NCBI RefSeq assembly: GCF_965278975.1
Contig: NZ_OZ257126.1
Location: 3,844,001-3,908,000 of the forward strand
Direction of reading: 5' to 3'
Length of the DNA stretch: 64,000 bases
DNA from: Ferrovibrio sp965278975
GTDB lineage: Bacteria; Pseudomonadota; Alphaproteobacteria; Ferrovibrionales; Ferrovibrionaceae
The notes beneath the pieces are model-generated. The model had not been told where the DNA came from and ran no database searches. It saw only the letters and a list, made by a program, of their open reading frames with translations. Of the stretch, positions 41,218-50,263 are shown piece after piece. The position numbers and the translations under genes were made by a program. Position 1 is the first letter of the stretch. Every line of letters begins with the position of its first letter.

Positions 41218-42294
41218 ATGCCCGCCACCCGCCTTTCCGGCAAAACCTCCCGCCCCATCCTGAAGCCTTCGCGCCGCGCGCTGCTTGCCACCTCGGCTGC
41301 CGCCCTGGCCGCGCCTTTCATGCCGAAGCGGATTTATGCGCAGACGGCAAAGACGGCGGTGAAATTCTCCCTCAACCTGCCGCGCAACGGCACCAACTCG
41401 CCGTTCATCTACGCGCTGGAGAAGGGCTACTTCGCCGCCGAAGGCATCGAGATCACCGCCATGGACCCGGCCTCGGGCGCCGATGCGTTACAGCGCGTGG
41501 CGTCGATGACCTATGATGCCAGCTTCGCCGATCTCACCTCGCTGAGCGAATTCTATGCCGGCTTTCCGGAGCAGGTGCCGCTGGCGGTGTTCAATATCTA
41601 CAAGGTGACGCCGGCCGCCATTGTGAGCTGGAAATCCTCGAAGATCGTCAAGCCGGCCGACCTGATCGGCAAGACCGTGGGCGGGCCATTAACGGACAAT
41701 GCCTTCAAGCTGTTCCCGGTTTTCTACAAGGTGAACGGCCTCGATCCGGCGGCGGTGAAGTTCAATAATGTCGATCTGCGCTTGCGCGAAAGCCAGTTGA
41801 TCCGCCGCGAAGTCGATGCAGTCACCGGCTTTGACTCCACGGTGTGGCTGAACCTGAAGGGCCTGGGCCACAAGATCGAGGATGTCTCGATCATGCTTTA
41901 TGCCGATCACGGCCTGGATTTCTATGGCAACTCGGTGGTGGTCTCGCGCAAATTCCTTAAGGACAACGAAGCCGCCATCCCGGGCATCTGCCGCGCCGTT
42001 TGCCGCGGCTGGCAGGATGCGATGAAGAATTCCAAGGCGGTGACCGACGCCCTGGTGAAGGCCGATGCCCTGGTGAAGCCGGATATCGAGCAGGACCGCC
42101 TGGAATGGGTGCTGACTCATCAGGTCAAAACCGAGGAGGGCAGGAAGCTCGGCCTCGGCGCCATCGATCCGGCCAAGCTGCAGCGTGGCATCAACACCAT
42201 TGCCGGCGCCTATAACCTGTCCAAGGTCGCCACCGTGGACGCCATCTGGTCGGATAAATACCTGCCGCCCGCCAGTATGCGGGCTATCGCCTAA
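41218..42294 (+). CDS. NMT1/SsuA-type ABC transporter substrate-binding protein (orphan)
   Basis: This 358-residue periplasmic protein has a twin-arginine-like signal (SRRALLATSAAALAAPF, cleavage near IYAQ-T) and an NMT1/THI5/SsuA-like binding fold: NLPRNGTNSPFIYALEKGYF, EGIEITAMDPASGADALQRV, LIGKTVGGPLTDNAF. Known relatives bind nitrate, sulfonates or pyrimidine precursors. The permease and ATPase genes that normally accompany such a protein are absent on both sides. The ATG at 41218 was chosen over one at 41206 because GGAGC precedes it at 7 bases. Confidence 0.88.
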   Translation: MPATRLSGKTSRPILKPSRRALLATSAAALAAPFMPKRIYAQTAKTAVKFSLNLPRNGTNSPFIYALEKGYFAAEGIEITAMDPASGADALQRVASMTYDASFADLTSLSEFYAGFPEQVPLAVFNIYKVTPAAIVSWKSSKIVKPADLIGKTVGGPLTDNAFKLFPVFYKVNGLDPAAVKFNNVDLRLRESQLIRREVDAVTGFDSTVWLNLKGLGHKIEDVSIMLYADHGLDFYGNSVVVSRKFLKDNEAAIPGICRAVCRGWQDAMKNSKAVTDALVKADALVKPDIEQDRLEWVLTHQVKTEEGRKLGLGAIDPAKLQRGINTIAGAYNLSKVATVDAIWSDKYLPPASMRAIA

Positions 42295-42393
42295 CCCCGG
42301 ATTGCACCGGAACAATTTAGCTATTCCCCTGCCGCCCGGCGGGCGCTATATCGATGCGGCGTTTTCATCGCCAACCGATAGGAGTGCAGGACC

Positions 42394-43434
42394 ATGGATA
42401 CGATCCGGGTCGCGATTTTGGGTGCCAGCGGTTATACCGGCGCGGAGCTGCTCCGCCTGCTGGTGCGGCATCCGCGCGTCCGCATCGTGGCGCTCACCGC
42501 CGACCGCAAGGCCGGCGAGGGCATCGAGACCGTGTTCCCGCAATTCCTTGGCTATGACCTGCCCAAGCTGGTCACGATCAAGGAAGTGGATTTCAGCGGC
42601 GTCGATGCCGTGTTCTGCGCGCTGCCGCATGGCACCACGCAGGAAGTGATCGCGGGCCTGCCCACGCATCTCAAGGTGATCGACCTCTCGGCCGATTTCC
42701 GGCTCACCAGCCTGGAAGATTACGCCAAGTGGTATGGCCATGAGCACCGGGCCCCGGAGCTGCAGAAGGAAGCCGTCTATGGCCTTACCGAGGTCTACCG
42801 CGACCAGGTGAAGCAGGCGCGGCTGGTGGCCAATCCGGGCTGCTATCCGACCTCGGCGCAACTGCCGCTGATCCCGCTGCTGCAGGCCGGCCAGATCGAT
42901 CCCGATGACATCGTGATCGATGCCAAGTCGGGCGTTTCGGGTGCCGGCCGCGCGGCCAAGGAAGGCTCGCTGTTCTGCGAAGTCACCGAGGGCGTGCATG
43001 CCTATGGCGTTGCCTCGCATCGGCATGGCCCGGAGATCGAGCAGATCCTCTCGGAAGCCACCGGCCAGCCGATCATGGTCAACTTCACGCCGCATCTGAT
43101 GCCGATGAGCCGCGGCATGCTGTCGAGCATCTATGTGAAGCTCAAAGATGGCGCCACGGCGGAAGACCTGCGGGCCACGCTGGTCAAGCGTTATGCCGAC
43201 GAAGCCTTTGTGAAGGTGGTGCCGCAGGGCGTGTCGCCGCAGACCCGTCATGTGCGCGGCACCAACCTGGCGCATATCGGCGTGTTCGCCGATCGCTTGA
43301 AGGGCCGTGCCATGCTGTTCTGCACCATCGACAACCTGATGAAGGGTGCGAGCGGCCAGGCGGTACAGAACTTCAACGTCATGTACGGCATCCCGGAGAC
43401 TGTCGGGCTGGATCAGCTCGCGATGTTCCCGTAA
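42394..43434 (+). CDS. argC: N-acetyl-gamma-glutamyl-phosphate reductase ArgC
   Basis: ArgC reduces N-acetylglutamyl phosphate with NADPH in arginine synthesis. The 346-residue protein starts RVAILGASGYTGAELLRLL, has the catalytic Cys150 in NPGCYPTS, and the HRHGPEIEQI segment with the active-site histidine. The ATG is preceded by GGAG. It is followed at 11 bases by a gamma-carbonic anhydrase-like gene; the only other arginine-related gene in the window is argS. Confidence 0.97.
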   Translation: MDTIRVAILGASGYTGAELLRLLVRHPRVRIVALTADRKAGEGIETVFPQFLGYDLPKLVTIKEVDFSGVDAVFCALPHGTTQEVIAGLPTHLKVIDLSADFRLTSLEDYAKWYGHEHRAPELQKEAVYGLTEVYRDQVKQARLVANPGCYPTSAQLPLIPLLQAGQIDPDDIVIDAKSGVSGAGRAAKEGSLFCEVTEGVHAYGVASHRHGPEIEQILSEATGQPIMVNFTPHLMPMSRGMLSSIYVKLKDGATAEDLRATLVKRYADEAFVKVVPQGVSPQTRHVRGTNLAHIGVFADRLKGRAMLFCTIDNLMKGASGQAVQNFNVMYGIPETVGLDQLAMFP

Positions 43435-43445
43435 GGCCGATTGCC

Positions 43446-43997
43446 ATGCCCGTGACCAAGCCCGTGCAGCAGCCGCTGATCCTGCCCTTCGGCGACCAGT
43501 ATCCGCGCATCGCGGCGGATGCCTTCATCGCGCCGAATGCCGTGGTGGTCGGCGATGTGGAAATCGGTGCCGGCAGTTCGCTGTGGTTCAATGTCACCGT
43601 GCGCGGTGACGTGCATTCGATCCGCATCGGCGCCGGCACCAACATCCAGGATGGTACGGTGGTGCATGTCACCACCGACCGTTTCTCCACCACCATCGGC
43701 GACAACGTGTCGGTAGGCCACATGGCGCTGCTGCATGGCTGCGTGCTGGAGGATGGCGCCTTCGTCGGCATGACCGCGACGGTGATGGATGGCTGTGTCG
43801 TCGAAGGCGGTGGCATGCTGGCCGCCGGCGCACTGCTCACACCAGGCAAGCGCGTCAAGGCCGGTGAACTCTGGGCTGGCCGCCCGGCGGCGTTCCTGCG
43901 TCCGATCCAGGACAAGGAGGTGGCGATGATGCAGAACACGCCACGCCATTACGCCGCGCTTGGCGTGAAATACCGCGCCACTCTGGCTGGTATTTAA
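43446..43997 (+). CDS. Gamma-carbonic anhydrase family protein
   Basis: This 183-residue protein is a left-handed beta-helix hexapeptide protein of the YrdA/CaiE-like gamma-carbonic anhydrase group. Hexapeptide turns run through residues 25-140 (IAPNAVVVGDVEIGAGSS, IGAGTNIQDGTVVH), and three potential zinc histidines appear in VVHVT and VGHMALLHGC. It could hydrate carbon dioxide or act as a scaffold; many homologues lack measurable activity. It follows argC by 11 bases, probably in one transcript. Confidence 0.92.
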   Translation: MPVTKPVQQPLILPFGDQYPRIAADAFIAPNAVVVGDVEIGAGSSLWFNVTVRGDVHSIRIGAGTNIQDGTVVHVTTDRFSTTIGDNVSVGHMALLHGCVLEDGAFVGMTATVMDGCVVEGGGMLAAGALLTPGKRVKAGELWAGRPAAFLRPIQDKEVAMMQNTPRHYAALGVKYRATLAGI

Positions 43998-44066
43998 GTC
44001 AAAAATTTAAGGATTTGTTGACGAATCCAACGGCATTTTGCGGGATGATGGACCCAGGAGGGCCCG

Positions 44067-45029
44067 ATGACCGAGAGTGCCGCTGCCCATGCCGAATTTT
44101 TCGACCAGATACGCCAGCACGGCGTATTTCTGGCCAATAAGAATGCGAAGATTCCGCGCGGCAAGCAGCTCACCTTAAGCGGCTCTGATCTCACCGGCAT
44201 CAAGCTGGCCGGCACCAATCTGCAACGCACCATCTTCCAGGGCTGCCGCTTCTATTGCGCCGATCTGCGCGATGTCGATTTCAGCCAGGCGGTGCTGTCG
44301 GGCTGCGATTTCTCCGGCGCGGACCTGACCAATGCGCGCATGATCTGGGCCAACCTGCGCGGTGCCGATCTCTCCCGCGCCATCCTCAAGGGCACGCGGT
44401 TCGAGAATGCCGATATGCGGCCGCTTACCGAGCCGCCAACCATGCCGCATGGCAAGGGCGGCACGGTGATGCTGAATGAGAGCAACCTGCACAATACCAA
44501 CCTGAGCCAGGCCAAGCTGCTCGGCGCTTCTTTTGTCGGCGCCATTCTCGATGGTGCGATCCTGGAGAATGCCGATCTTGAAGGCGCGGATTTCTCCTAT
44601 GCCACGCTGAACGCCGTGCAGCTCAAGGGCGCCAAACTGCGCGATGCGAATTTCCGCCTCGCCGATCTGTCGCCGGATATGTTCAAGCAGCTCAAGGGCT
44701 CCGATGCCCGCGTGCCGGAGCCTGTGGCGCAGCATATCCTGGACGAGACCGTGCGCCAGCATATGCGCTGGGTGGATACCGAGGGGGCCTCGGGCCGCCG
44801 CGCCGTGATGGTCGGCTGGTACATGGCCGGCGCGCATCTGGCCCAGGTGAACCTGAGCGGCGCCGATTTGCGCCAATGCAATCTGGCTAATGCCAACCTG
44901 CATGGCGCCAAGCTGATCTGCTCCGATCTGCGCGATTCAAACCTGATGTATGCCAATTTCACCGACGCCGATCTGCGCGGCTCGGCGATCGAAGGCGCGC
45001 GCGGCATCCCGAACACGCTCAAGACCTGA
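44067..45029 (+). CDS. Pentapeptide-repeat protein
   Basis: This 320-residue protein is built from A(D/N)LXX pentapeptide repeats that form a right-handed quadrilateral beta-helix, in two blocks: about residues 33-210 and 255-312. Between them sits a non-repeat insert containing HMRWVDTEGASGRRAVMVG, a segment I have seen recur in alphaproteobacterial relatives. The function is unknown; some pentapeptide proteins bind DNA gyrase, most do not. A strong AGGAGGG precedes the ATG. It has no signal peptide. Confidence 0.92.
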   Translation: MTESAAAHAEFFDQIRQHGVFLANKNAKIPRGKQLTLSGSDLTGIKLAGTNLQRTIFQGCRFYCADLRDVDFSQAVLSGCDFSGADLTNARMIWANLRGADLSRAILKGTRFENADMRPLTEPPTMPHGKGGTVMLNESNLHNTNLSQAKLLGASFVGAILDGAILENADLEGADFSYATLNAVQLKGAKLRDANFRLADLSPDMFKQLKGSDARVPEPVAQHILDETVRQHMRWVDTEGASGRRAVMVGWYMAGAHLAQVNLSGADLRQCNLANANLHGAKLICSDLRDSNLMYANFTDADLRGSAIEGARGIPNTLKT

Positions 45030-45051
45030 AACTAGAGAGTAGGCTGGAAGC

Positions 45052-45264
45052 CTAGCGCCTGCCGTTCGCGGCGGGCCGGCTGCTGGATTGCGCGTTCAGG
45101 CCGCGTACGGCCTTGAGGATGCGGCGCCACAGCAGGTGGCCGACAAAATTGCCGCTGGAGAACATCTCGTCCACCCGGGCTGCGGCGTGAACTTCGGCGT
45201 GGCGCGCGCCATGGTCTGCGATCAGGTCGCGGGCGGCTCGCCAGATATCGGCATCGCTGGTCAT
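45052..45264 (-). CDS. Small conserved-looking protein of unknown function (70 aa)
   Basis: The protein opens TSDADIWRAARDLIADHGA and continues with AAARVDEMFSSGNFVGHLLW, a helical pattern reminiscent of small alphaproteobacterial DUF6961-like proteins. AGGA lies seven bases before the ATG, supporting real translation. No signal peptide, cysteine motif or nucleic-acid motif is visible. It is convergent with the pentapeptide-repeat gene and downstream of the start of none of its neighbours' operons. Confidence 0.68.
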   Translation of the reverse strand: MTSDADIWRAARDLIADHGARHAEVHAAARVDEMFSSGNFVGHLLWRRILKAVRGLNAQSSSRPAANGRR

Positions 45265-45348
45265 GGCGGCATCCTGCCGGCAAAGGTTAAGCGAAGCGTA
45301 AACGCTTATGGTGAACAGGCGTTAAGCCTGTTTCGGCAGGCGGCCCGA

Positions 45349-45894
45349 TTATTCGACCGGGTCCTGGGTCTTGTCCACGGCAATGCGCAGGCTGTCGAGC
45401 AGTTCCTTCTCCAGCCGGCCGCCGACCCCGGTGATGCCGCGCGCCAGCACCACATAAAGCGAGTCGATGTGGATCGAGATGACCTCGAACTGGCGGTCGT
45501 TCGGCAGCGCCATCTTGCCCATGAAGTCATGCAGCGACTTGGCCAGATGGGTCAGCAGGGGGAAACCGAAGGTGCCGCCCATGCCCTTCACGTCGAAGGC
45601 CAGGTCGGTGATGTTGTTCAGGATAAAGATGCGCTGGAATTCGTCGGTCTCGGCTTCGGCCGCCAGGCGGCGCATTTCGCGCAGTTTGCCCAGCACTTCA
45701 TTGGAGAACTCATCCTTGCTCTCCATGATGGTGGCTTCGATCTTGGAGCGGACCTCGTCGGTGAGGTTCAGCTCAAGCCCGGTCTTGTAATTGACCGCAC
45801 GCTGCTTGAGGCCCTGGGGAGCCTTGATGAAGCGGGCGCGTTCCTTTCTGGTCGCCATGTCCGTCGAATCGATAACTTCTATGTTAAATGCCAC
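45349..45894 (-). CDS. HPt-like protein lacking the phospho-acceptor histidine
   Basis: This 181-residue protein has an HPt-type four-helix segment near residues 60-145. The canonical AHDIKGQGGTFGYPL of related proteins reads AFDVKGMGGTFGFPL here, so the phospho-accepting histidine is replaced by Phe100 while the following KG and GGTFG are intact. It therefore cannot serve as an ordinary phosphorelay carrier and may be a binding or decoy module. It starts at a GTG at 45894; an ATG at 45858 before ATRKERARF is possible. A phoX terminator lies upstream, so it has its own promoter. Confidence 0.78.
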   Translation of the reverse strand: MAFNIEVIDSTDMATRKERARFIKAPQGLKQRAVNYKTGLELNLTDEVRSKIEATIMESKDEFSNEVLGKLREMRRLAAEAETDEFQRIFILNNITDLAFDVKGMGGTFGFPLLTHLAKSLHDFMGKMALPNDRQFEVISIHIDSLYVVLARGITGVGGRLEKELLDSLRIAVDKTQDPVE

Positions 45895-45974
45895 CCGAGG
45901 TTATATCGGGGCGGCCGGGCAATGAACAGGGCCAGTTTTGGGGCTAAAATCAGCCGCTTACGGACCATCTGGGC

Positions 45975-46008
45975 AAAAAAAGGCCCCCGGCAGGATATCC
46001 GGGGGCCT
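45975..46008 (-). terminator. Intrinsic terminator after the phoX-type gene
   Basis: On the minus strand AGGCCCCCGG and CCGGGGGCCT form a perfect 10-base stem with an 8-base loop, followed by a run of seven T residues. It begins about 30 bases after the phoX-type stop, so it is the natural end of that transcript. Confidence 0.9.
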
Positions 46009-46039
46009 CTGGCGGCGGAGACGGGTGAAGGGGTGGGGA

Positions 46040-48079
46040 TCAACTACCCAGAACGCCGCCATCAAGTTTGGTGATCACAATGACCGACGGCCGGGGCGGC
46101 ATGTCGTCGCGGAAATCCGGCCAGCGGGTGGCCGGATCCTCGAAGCTGGAGACCTTGCCGTTCTTGGTGAAGCTCTCGGCGCCATCGGCGGCCGGGTGCT
46201 GCACCGAGACGAACAGGCTCTTGTCGTCGGGGGTGAAGTAGGGGCCGCAGATCTCGGCGCCGACCGGGTTGCGGTAGAACATCTTCGACTTGCCACGGTT
46301 CGGGCCTTCGGTTTCCACCGCCCAGATGCCATCGGCGGTGCCGCTGGCCTTCTGCCAGGCTTCACCCTGGTCGGTGCCGACCCAGAAGCGGCCCTGGCTG
46401 TCGAAGGCGGCATTGTCGGGGCAGGCGAACCAGCCGTTGACGCTGGTTTCCGGGCCATAGGAGCCGGCCACCGCCGGGTTCAGCGGATCGCCGCCCTTGA
46501 GCAGCAGGTTCCAGGTGAAGCGCAGGGCGGCATGGTCGCCATTGGATTCCAGCATCTCGACGATTTGGCCCCATTCGTTGCTGGCACGCGGGTTGCTGCC
46601 ATCGATCTGGTCGGTCTTGCGGCGATTGTTGTTGGTCAGGATGGCATAGACCTTGCCGCTCACCGGATTGACTTCCACTTCCTCCGGCCGGTCCATCTTG
46701 GTGGCACCCAGCAGGTCAGCGGCACGGCGGGTCTCGATCAGCACATCGGCCTGGGACTGGAAGCCGTTGGCGGCGGTCAGCGGGCCCTGGCCAAACACCA
46801 CGGGCAGCCACTCGCCGCTGCCATCGGCATTGTAGCGCGCCACATACAGCGTGCCGCTATCCAGCAGATTCATGTTGGCGGCGCGGTCACTGGCGTTGAA
46901 GCGGCCAGCGGTGACGAACTTGTAGACATACTCGAAGCGTTCGTCGTCGCCGCAATAGACCGCCACGCGGCCATCCCGGTTCACCACCGGCGTGGCGCCT
47001 TCATGCTTCACGCGGCCCAGTGCCGTGCGCTTCTTCGGCACCGAGCGCGGATCGTAGGGATCGACCTCGACGATCCAGCCATAGCGGTTCGGCTCGTTCG
47101 GCTCCTTGTTTACATCGAAGCGGTCGTGGAACTTGCCCCAGGCATACCAGTTGTCCGGCACGCCGAAACGCTTGTGATTGCGCGCTTCCGGGTTGGCCTC
47201 GTCCAGCTTGCCCCAGAAATAGCCGTGGATGTTTTCCTCGCCCGAGAGCACGGTGCCCCAGGGCGTGACGCCGCCGGCGCAATTGTTGAACGTGCCGATG
47301 GCGCGGCGGCCCGAGGCATCCGCCTTGGTTTTCATGCGGGCATGGCCTGCGGCCGGGCCGGTGATCTCGAACGGGGTTTCTAGCGCATCGAGGCGGCGGT
47401 TATGGCGGCTGCCGCTCACCACCGACCATTTGCCTTCCGGCGTCTTCTGGATTTCCACCACGCTCATGCCATGCGCCGCCATCTCGATGGCGATCAGCTC
47501 TGGCGTCATGTCCTTGAAGTTCACTTCCTTCATTTCCTGGCGACCGAGGCCCGGGAACATCAGTTCTTCGTTGGTATATTCGTGGTTCACCACCAGCAGG
47601 CCGCGGTTCGGATTGCCGCTGCCCAGCGGCAGCGGCATATAGGCGACATAGTCGTTGTTGTAGCCGAACTGCTTCTGCTGCGCCCTGGCGGTCTGGTTGC
47701 GCGGATCGAAGGCCGGCGCATCGGCGGTCACCGGGTCGCCCCAGCGGATCAGCACATCGACAGTGTAGCCGGCGGCCACATGATGGGTGCGGTCAACGCC
47801 ATGCTTCACTTCGGCGAAGGCGAAGCTGTGGCGGGCCGGTGTTTTGCTCTGGGCTTCCGCCGCATCGGGCAGCAGGGTGGCGGCGGGCAGGGCGGCCAGG
47901 GCCGTGGTGGCGGCCAGGCCCTTCAGCAGGTCGCGGCGGCCATAACGGCGCCCGGCGATCTCGGCGAATACATCGGTCGGGGCGGTGTTGATGCCGATAT
48001 CCTGCGAGGCTTCGTAGGCCTGGGCGCGGGTCTGGCCAACTTGAAGAATATGCGGCTTGGAAGGCGAATCAGTGGTCAT
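46040..48079 (-). CDS. PhoX-family alkaline phosphatase (DUF839)
   Basis: This 679-residue protein is a PhoX-type secreted phosphatase, a calcium/iron enzyme family that releases phosphate from organic esters. A twin-arginine signal is clear: GRRDLLKG with arginines 48-49, a hydrophobic stretch and cleavage near AEA-Q at residue 76. PhoX-like segments include FGYNNDYVAYMPLPLGSGNP, NHEYTNEELMFPG, NNCAGGVTPWGTVLSGEEN and NAAFDSQGRFWVGTDQG. The start at 48079 avoids a longer, unlikely leader. It is divergent from a chemoreceptor gene and followed by an intrinsic terminator. I could not confirm a Pho box. Confidence 0.93.
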   Translation of the reverse strand: MTTDSPSKPHILQVGQTRAQAYEASQDIGINTAPTDVFAEIAGRRYGRRDLLKGLAATTALAALPAATLLPDAAEAQSKTPARHSFAFAEVKHGVDRTHHVAAGYTVDVLIRWGDPVTADAPAFDPRNQTARAQQKQFGYNNDYVAYMPLPLGSGNPNRGLLVVNHEYTNEELMFPGLGRQEMKEVNFKDMTPELIAIEMAAHGMSVVEIQKTPEGKWSVVSGSRHNRRLDALETPFEITGPAAGHARMKTKADASGRRAIGTFNNCAGGVTPWGTVLSGEENIHGYFWGKLDEANPEARNHKRFGVPDNWYAWGKFHDRFDVNKEPNEPNRYGWIVEVDPYDPRSVPKKRTALGRVKHEGATPVVNRDGRVAVYCGDDERFEYVYKFVTAGRFNASDRAANMNLLDSGTLYVARYNADGSGEWLPVVFGQGPLTAANGFQSQADVLIETRRAADLLGATKMDRPEEVEVNPVSGKVYAILTNNNRRKTDQIDGSNPRASNEWGQIVEMLESNGDHAALRFTWNLLLKGGDPLNPAVAGSYGPETSVNGWFACPDNAAFDSQGRFWVGTDQGEAWQKASGTADGIWAVETEGPNRGKSKMFYRNPVGAEICGPYFTPDDKSLFVSVQHPAADGAESFTKNGKVSSFEDPATRWPDFRDDMPPRPSVIVITKLDGGVLGS

Positions 48080-48349
48080 GTCGGGGGCTGGTCCAGAGGG
48101 GGCATAGGCGAGACGTTGCGCGGGTAAGTGGCTGGATAGCCTGGGCGCAATACAACCCGATGAAGATTCGATGTCCGATCTGTGACGCATGACGCGACGG
48201 ACTTCGACTAAGGTCGCAGAAGCCTGCTGCCGCTGCTCTTTAAAGGACGTTCCCTGATCGCTTCGGCATGACTAGAATTAGCAAAAAATAACACCCCGGC
48301 ACCGGGTCTTCGATCCCGCCAGCCAAGGGTGATTTTCCTGGGAGGAAAT
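48080..48349. promoter_or_regulatory. Divergent promoter region of phoX-type and chemoreceptor genes
   Basis: These 270 bases separate two divergent genes. The right half contains an AT-rich stretch, GACTAGAATTAGCAAAAAAT near 48270-48290, likely part of the chemoreceptor promoter. GGAGG at 48341-48345 is its ribosome site. A tandem TGACGC-A-TGACGC lies near 48182-48194; its 7-base period does not match the 11-base Pho box period, so I do not call it one. Confidence 0.45.
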
Positions 48350-50254
48350 ATGCGGGCGATTTCAGGTTTGCCGTCGGGTTTGCGTGCCGGAGTACCTATT
48401 CTGGTGATGGTGGTACTGGCGGCCATGGCGGCCTACACGCTGGGGCAGACAATGGGGCTGGGGGCCCTGTTGGGTATTGTCCTGCTGGCCTTGCTGGGGC
48501 TGGTTTTTGTGCTCGGCAGTGCCGGCGATGGCGGTTTCAGCGAGGCGCTGCAGCGCTGGCCTGGCCTGCCGGCCAACGCCCGTCCCACGGCCCATTTCGG
48601 CAATTTCGAGCGGCTTGATACGCTATGGGGCGACATGCAGGCCGAGCGCGACGGGCTGCGGCTGCGGGTGACTGAACTGGAACAGGCGGCGGCCGAACAG
48701 GCCCGCGCCGGCCAGGCTTCGGTAACGGCGGTGGCCGAGCTTTGCGGCGCCATCGCCGAGGGCGTGCTGCATCGCCGCGTCACCACAGCCGACAACCAGG
48801 AACTGGCGCAGAGCTTCAACCACATGGCGGAGACGCTGGATGAAGTGGTCGGCGAATTGAAGCAGCTTTTCGCCCGCATGGCGGAAGGCGACCTCTCTCA
48901 TGGCATGGACTACACCCAGGGCGGCGATTTCGGCGCCATGCGGGATGGTGCCGAGCAGGCGATCCACCGCCTGAGCGAAGTGGTCGGCACCATTCTTCAG
49001 GCGGCGAACGAGATTTCCGCCTCAACCGTGCAGCTCAACCGCGAGGCCACCGGCCTGGCGCAGAAGGCCGAGGCGCAGTCTGACTCCCTGAGCCAGGTGA
49101 CCAGCGATACCCAGAGCCTGAACGAGGCGGCGCATGCCAACGAGGCCGCCGCCAAGCGGGCCAACCAGCAGGCGGTGCAGACCCGCAATGCGGCCGAGAA
49201 CGGCGTCAAGGTGGTGAACCGCTCGATCGAGGCGATGAACGAGATGGCGGAAATGTCGCAGCGCATTTCCGAGATCACCTCGCTGATCAACGAGATCGCC
49301 TTCCAGACCAACCTGCTGGCACTGAACGCTTCCGTGGAAGCTGCTCGTGCCGGCGAGGCCGGCAAGGGTTTTGCCGTCGTGGCGCAGGAAGTGCGGGCGC
49401 TGGCCGGTCGCTCGGCCAATGCGTCGAAGGATATCGGCGCCATCATCAAGCAGTCGAATGACAAGGTGCGCTCCGGCGTCGAGCTGGTGTCGGAAACCGG
49501 CACTGTGCTGCAACAGATCGTCGGCGCCATCGACAGCATGGGGCAGCAGCTTATCGATATCGAGACGGCTTCCAGCGAGCAGGTGGACCGCGTGCGCGGC
49601 GTTGCCGGCGCCATCCGTGGCCTGGATCAGGGCACCAAGGAATACCTGGCGGTGGTGCAGCGCACGTCGTCATCGATCCAGGTGATCGACAAGCAGGTGG
49701 CGGCCCTGGCGGAACAGACCGCTTTCGTCACCACCGCCGCCGATCTGCCCTTCGTGCGCGCCGCAAGGCAGGGCGCGCAGCAGATCACGGAAATCTTCGA
49801 GCGCGGCATCGCCAGCGGCGAAATCCGCCTGGAGGAACTGTTCGACGAGAATTATGTGCCGATCCAGGGCAGCAACCCACAGCAGCATATGGCACGCTTC
49901 GTCAAATTCACCGATGCCTATCTGCCGAAAATCCAGGAACCGATCCTCTCGGCCAATAGCGGCATCGCCTTCTGCGCCGCCATCGACCGCAACGGCTTCC
50001 TGCCGACCCATAACCTGAAATACAGCCAGCCCCAGGGCGGCGATCCGGTGTGGAATGCCGCCAACAGCCGCAACCGCCGCATCTTCGGCGATCCAGTCGG
50101 CCTCGCCTGCGGCCGCAACACCAAGCCCTATCTGCTGCAATGCTACCGCCGCGACATGGGCGGCGGCATGCTGCTGCTGATGAAGGACGTGTCGGCACCG
50201 ATCAACGTGCAGGGCCGCCACTGGGGCGGCTTCCGCATCGGGTTTAAGGTTTAA
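48350..50254 (+). CDS. Methyl-accepting chemotaxis protein with C-terminal cytosolic sensor domain
   Basis: This 634-residue receptor has two close N-terminal helices (about residues 12-31 and 37-55) with almost no periplasmic part. Two HAMP-like segments follow (AEGVLHRRVTTADN and AEGDLSHGMDYTQG), then the MCP signalling hairpin EIAFQTNLLALNASVEAARA near residue 315. After the hairpin comes a C-terminal domain of about 150 residues with FLPTHNLKYSQPQGGDPVWN, NRRIFGDPVGLACGRNTKP and YRRDMGGGMLLLMKDV, a sensor seen in other alphaproteobacteria. It probably senses an internal signal. The ATG at 48350 follows GGAGG, better than a GTG at 48329. Confidence 0.93.
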   Translation: MRAISGLPSGLRAGVPILVMVVLAAMAAYTLGQTMGLGALLGIVLLALLGLVFVLGSAGDGGFSEALQRWPGLPANARPTAHFGNFERLDTLWGDMQAERDGLRLRVTELEQAAAEQARAGQASVTAVAELCGAIAEGVLHRRVTTADNQELAQSFNHMAETLDEVVGELKQLFARMAEGDLSHGMDYTQGGDFGAMRDGAEQAIHRLSEVVGTILQAANEISASTVQLNREATGLAQKAEAQSDSLSQVTSDTQSLNEAAHANEAAAKRANQQAVQTRNAAENGVKVVNRSIEAMNEMAEMSQRISEITSLINEIAFQTNLLALNASVEAARAGEAGKGFAVVAQEVRALAGRSANASKDIGAIIKQSNDKVRSGVELVSETGTVLQQIVGAIDSMGQQLIDIETASSEQVDRVRGVAGAIRGLDQGTKEYLAVVQRTSSSIQVIDKQVAALAEQTAFVTTAADLPFVRAARQGAQQITEIFERGIASGEIRLEELFDENYVPIQGSNPQQHMARFVKFTDAYLPKIQEPILSANSGIAFCAAIDRNGFLPTHNLKYSQPQGGDPVWNAANSRNRRIFGDPVGLACGRNTKPYLLQCYRRDMGGGMLLLMKDVSAPINVQGRHWGGFRIGFKV

Positions 50255-50263
50255 AAAAAGCAA

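Noticed and set aside
45040..45054. Hairpin TAGGCT-GGA-AGCCTA between the pentapeptide and small-protein genes
   Set aside because: Six-pair stem with a three-base loop and no T-run; could arise by chance between convergent genes.
48170..48200. Pho box upstream of the phoX-type gene
   Set aside because: The tandem TGACGC repeat has a 7-base period and the wrong core; Pho boxes have CTGTCAT-like units with an 11-base period.
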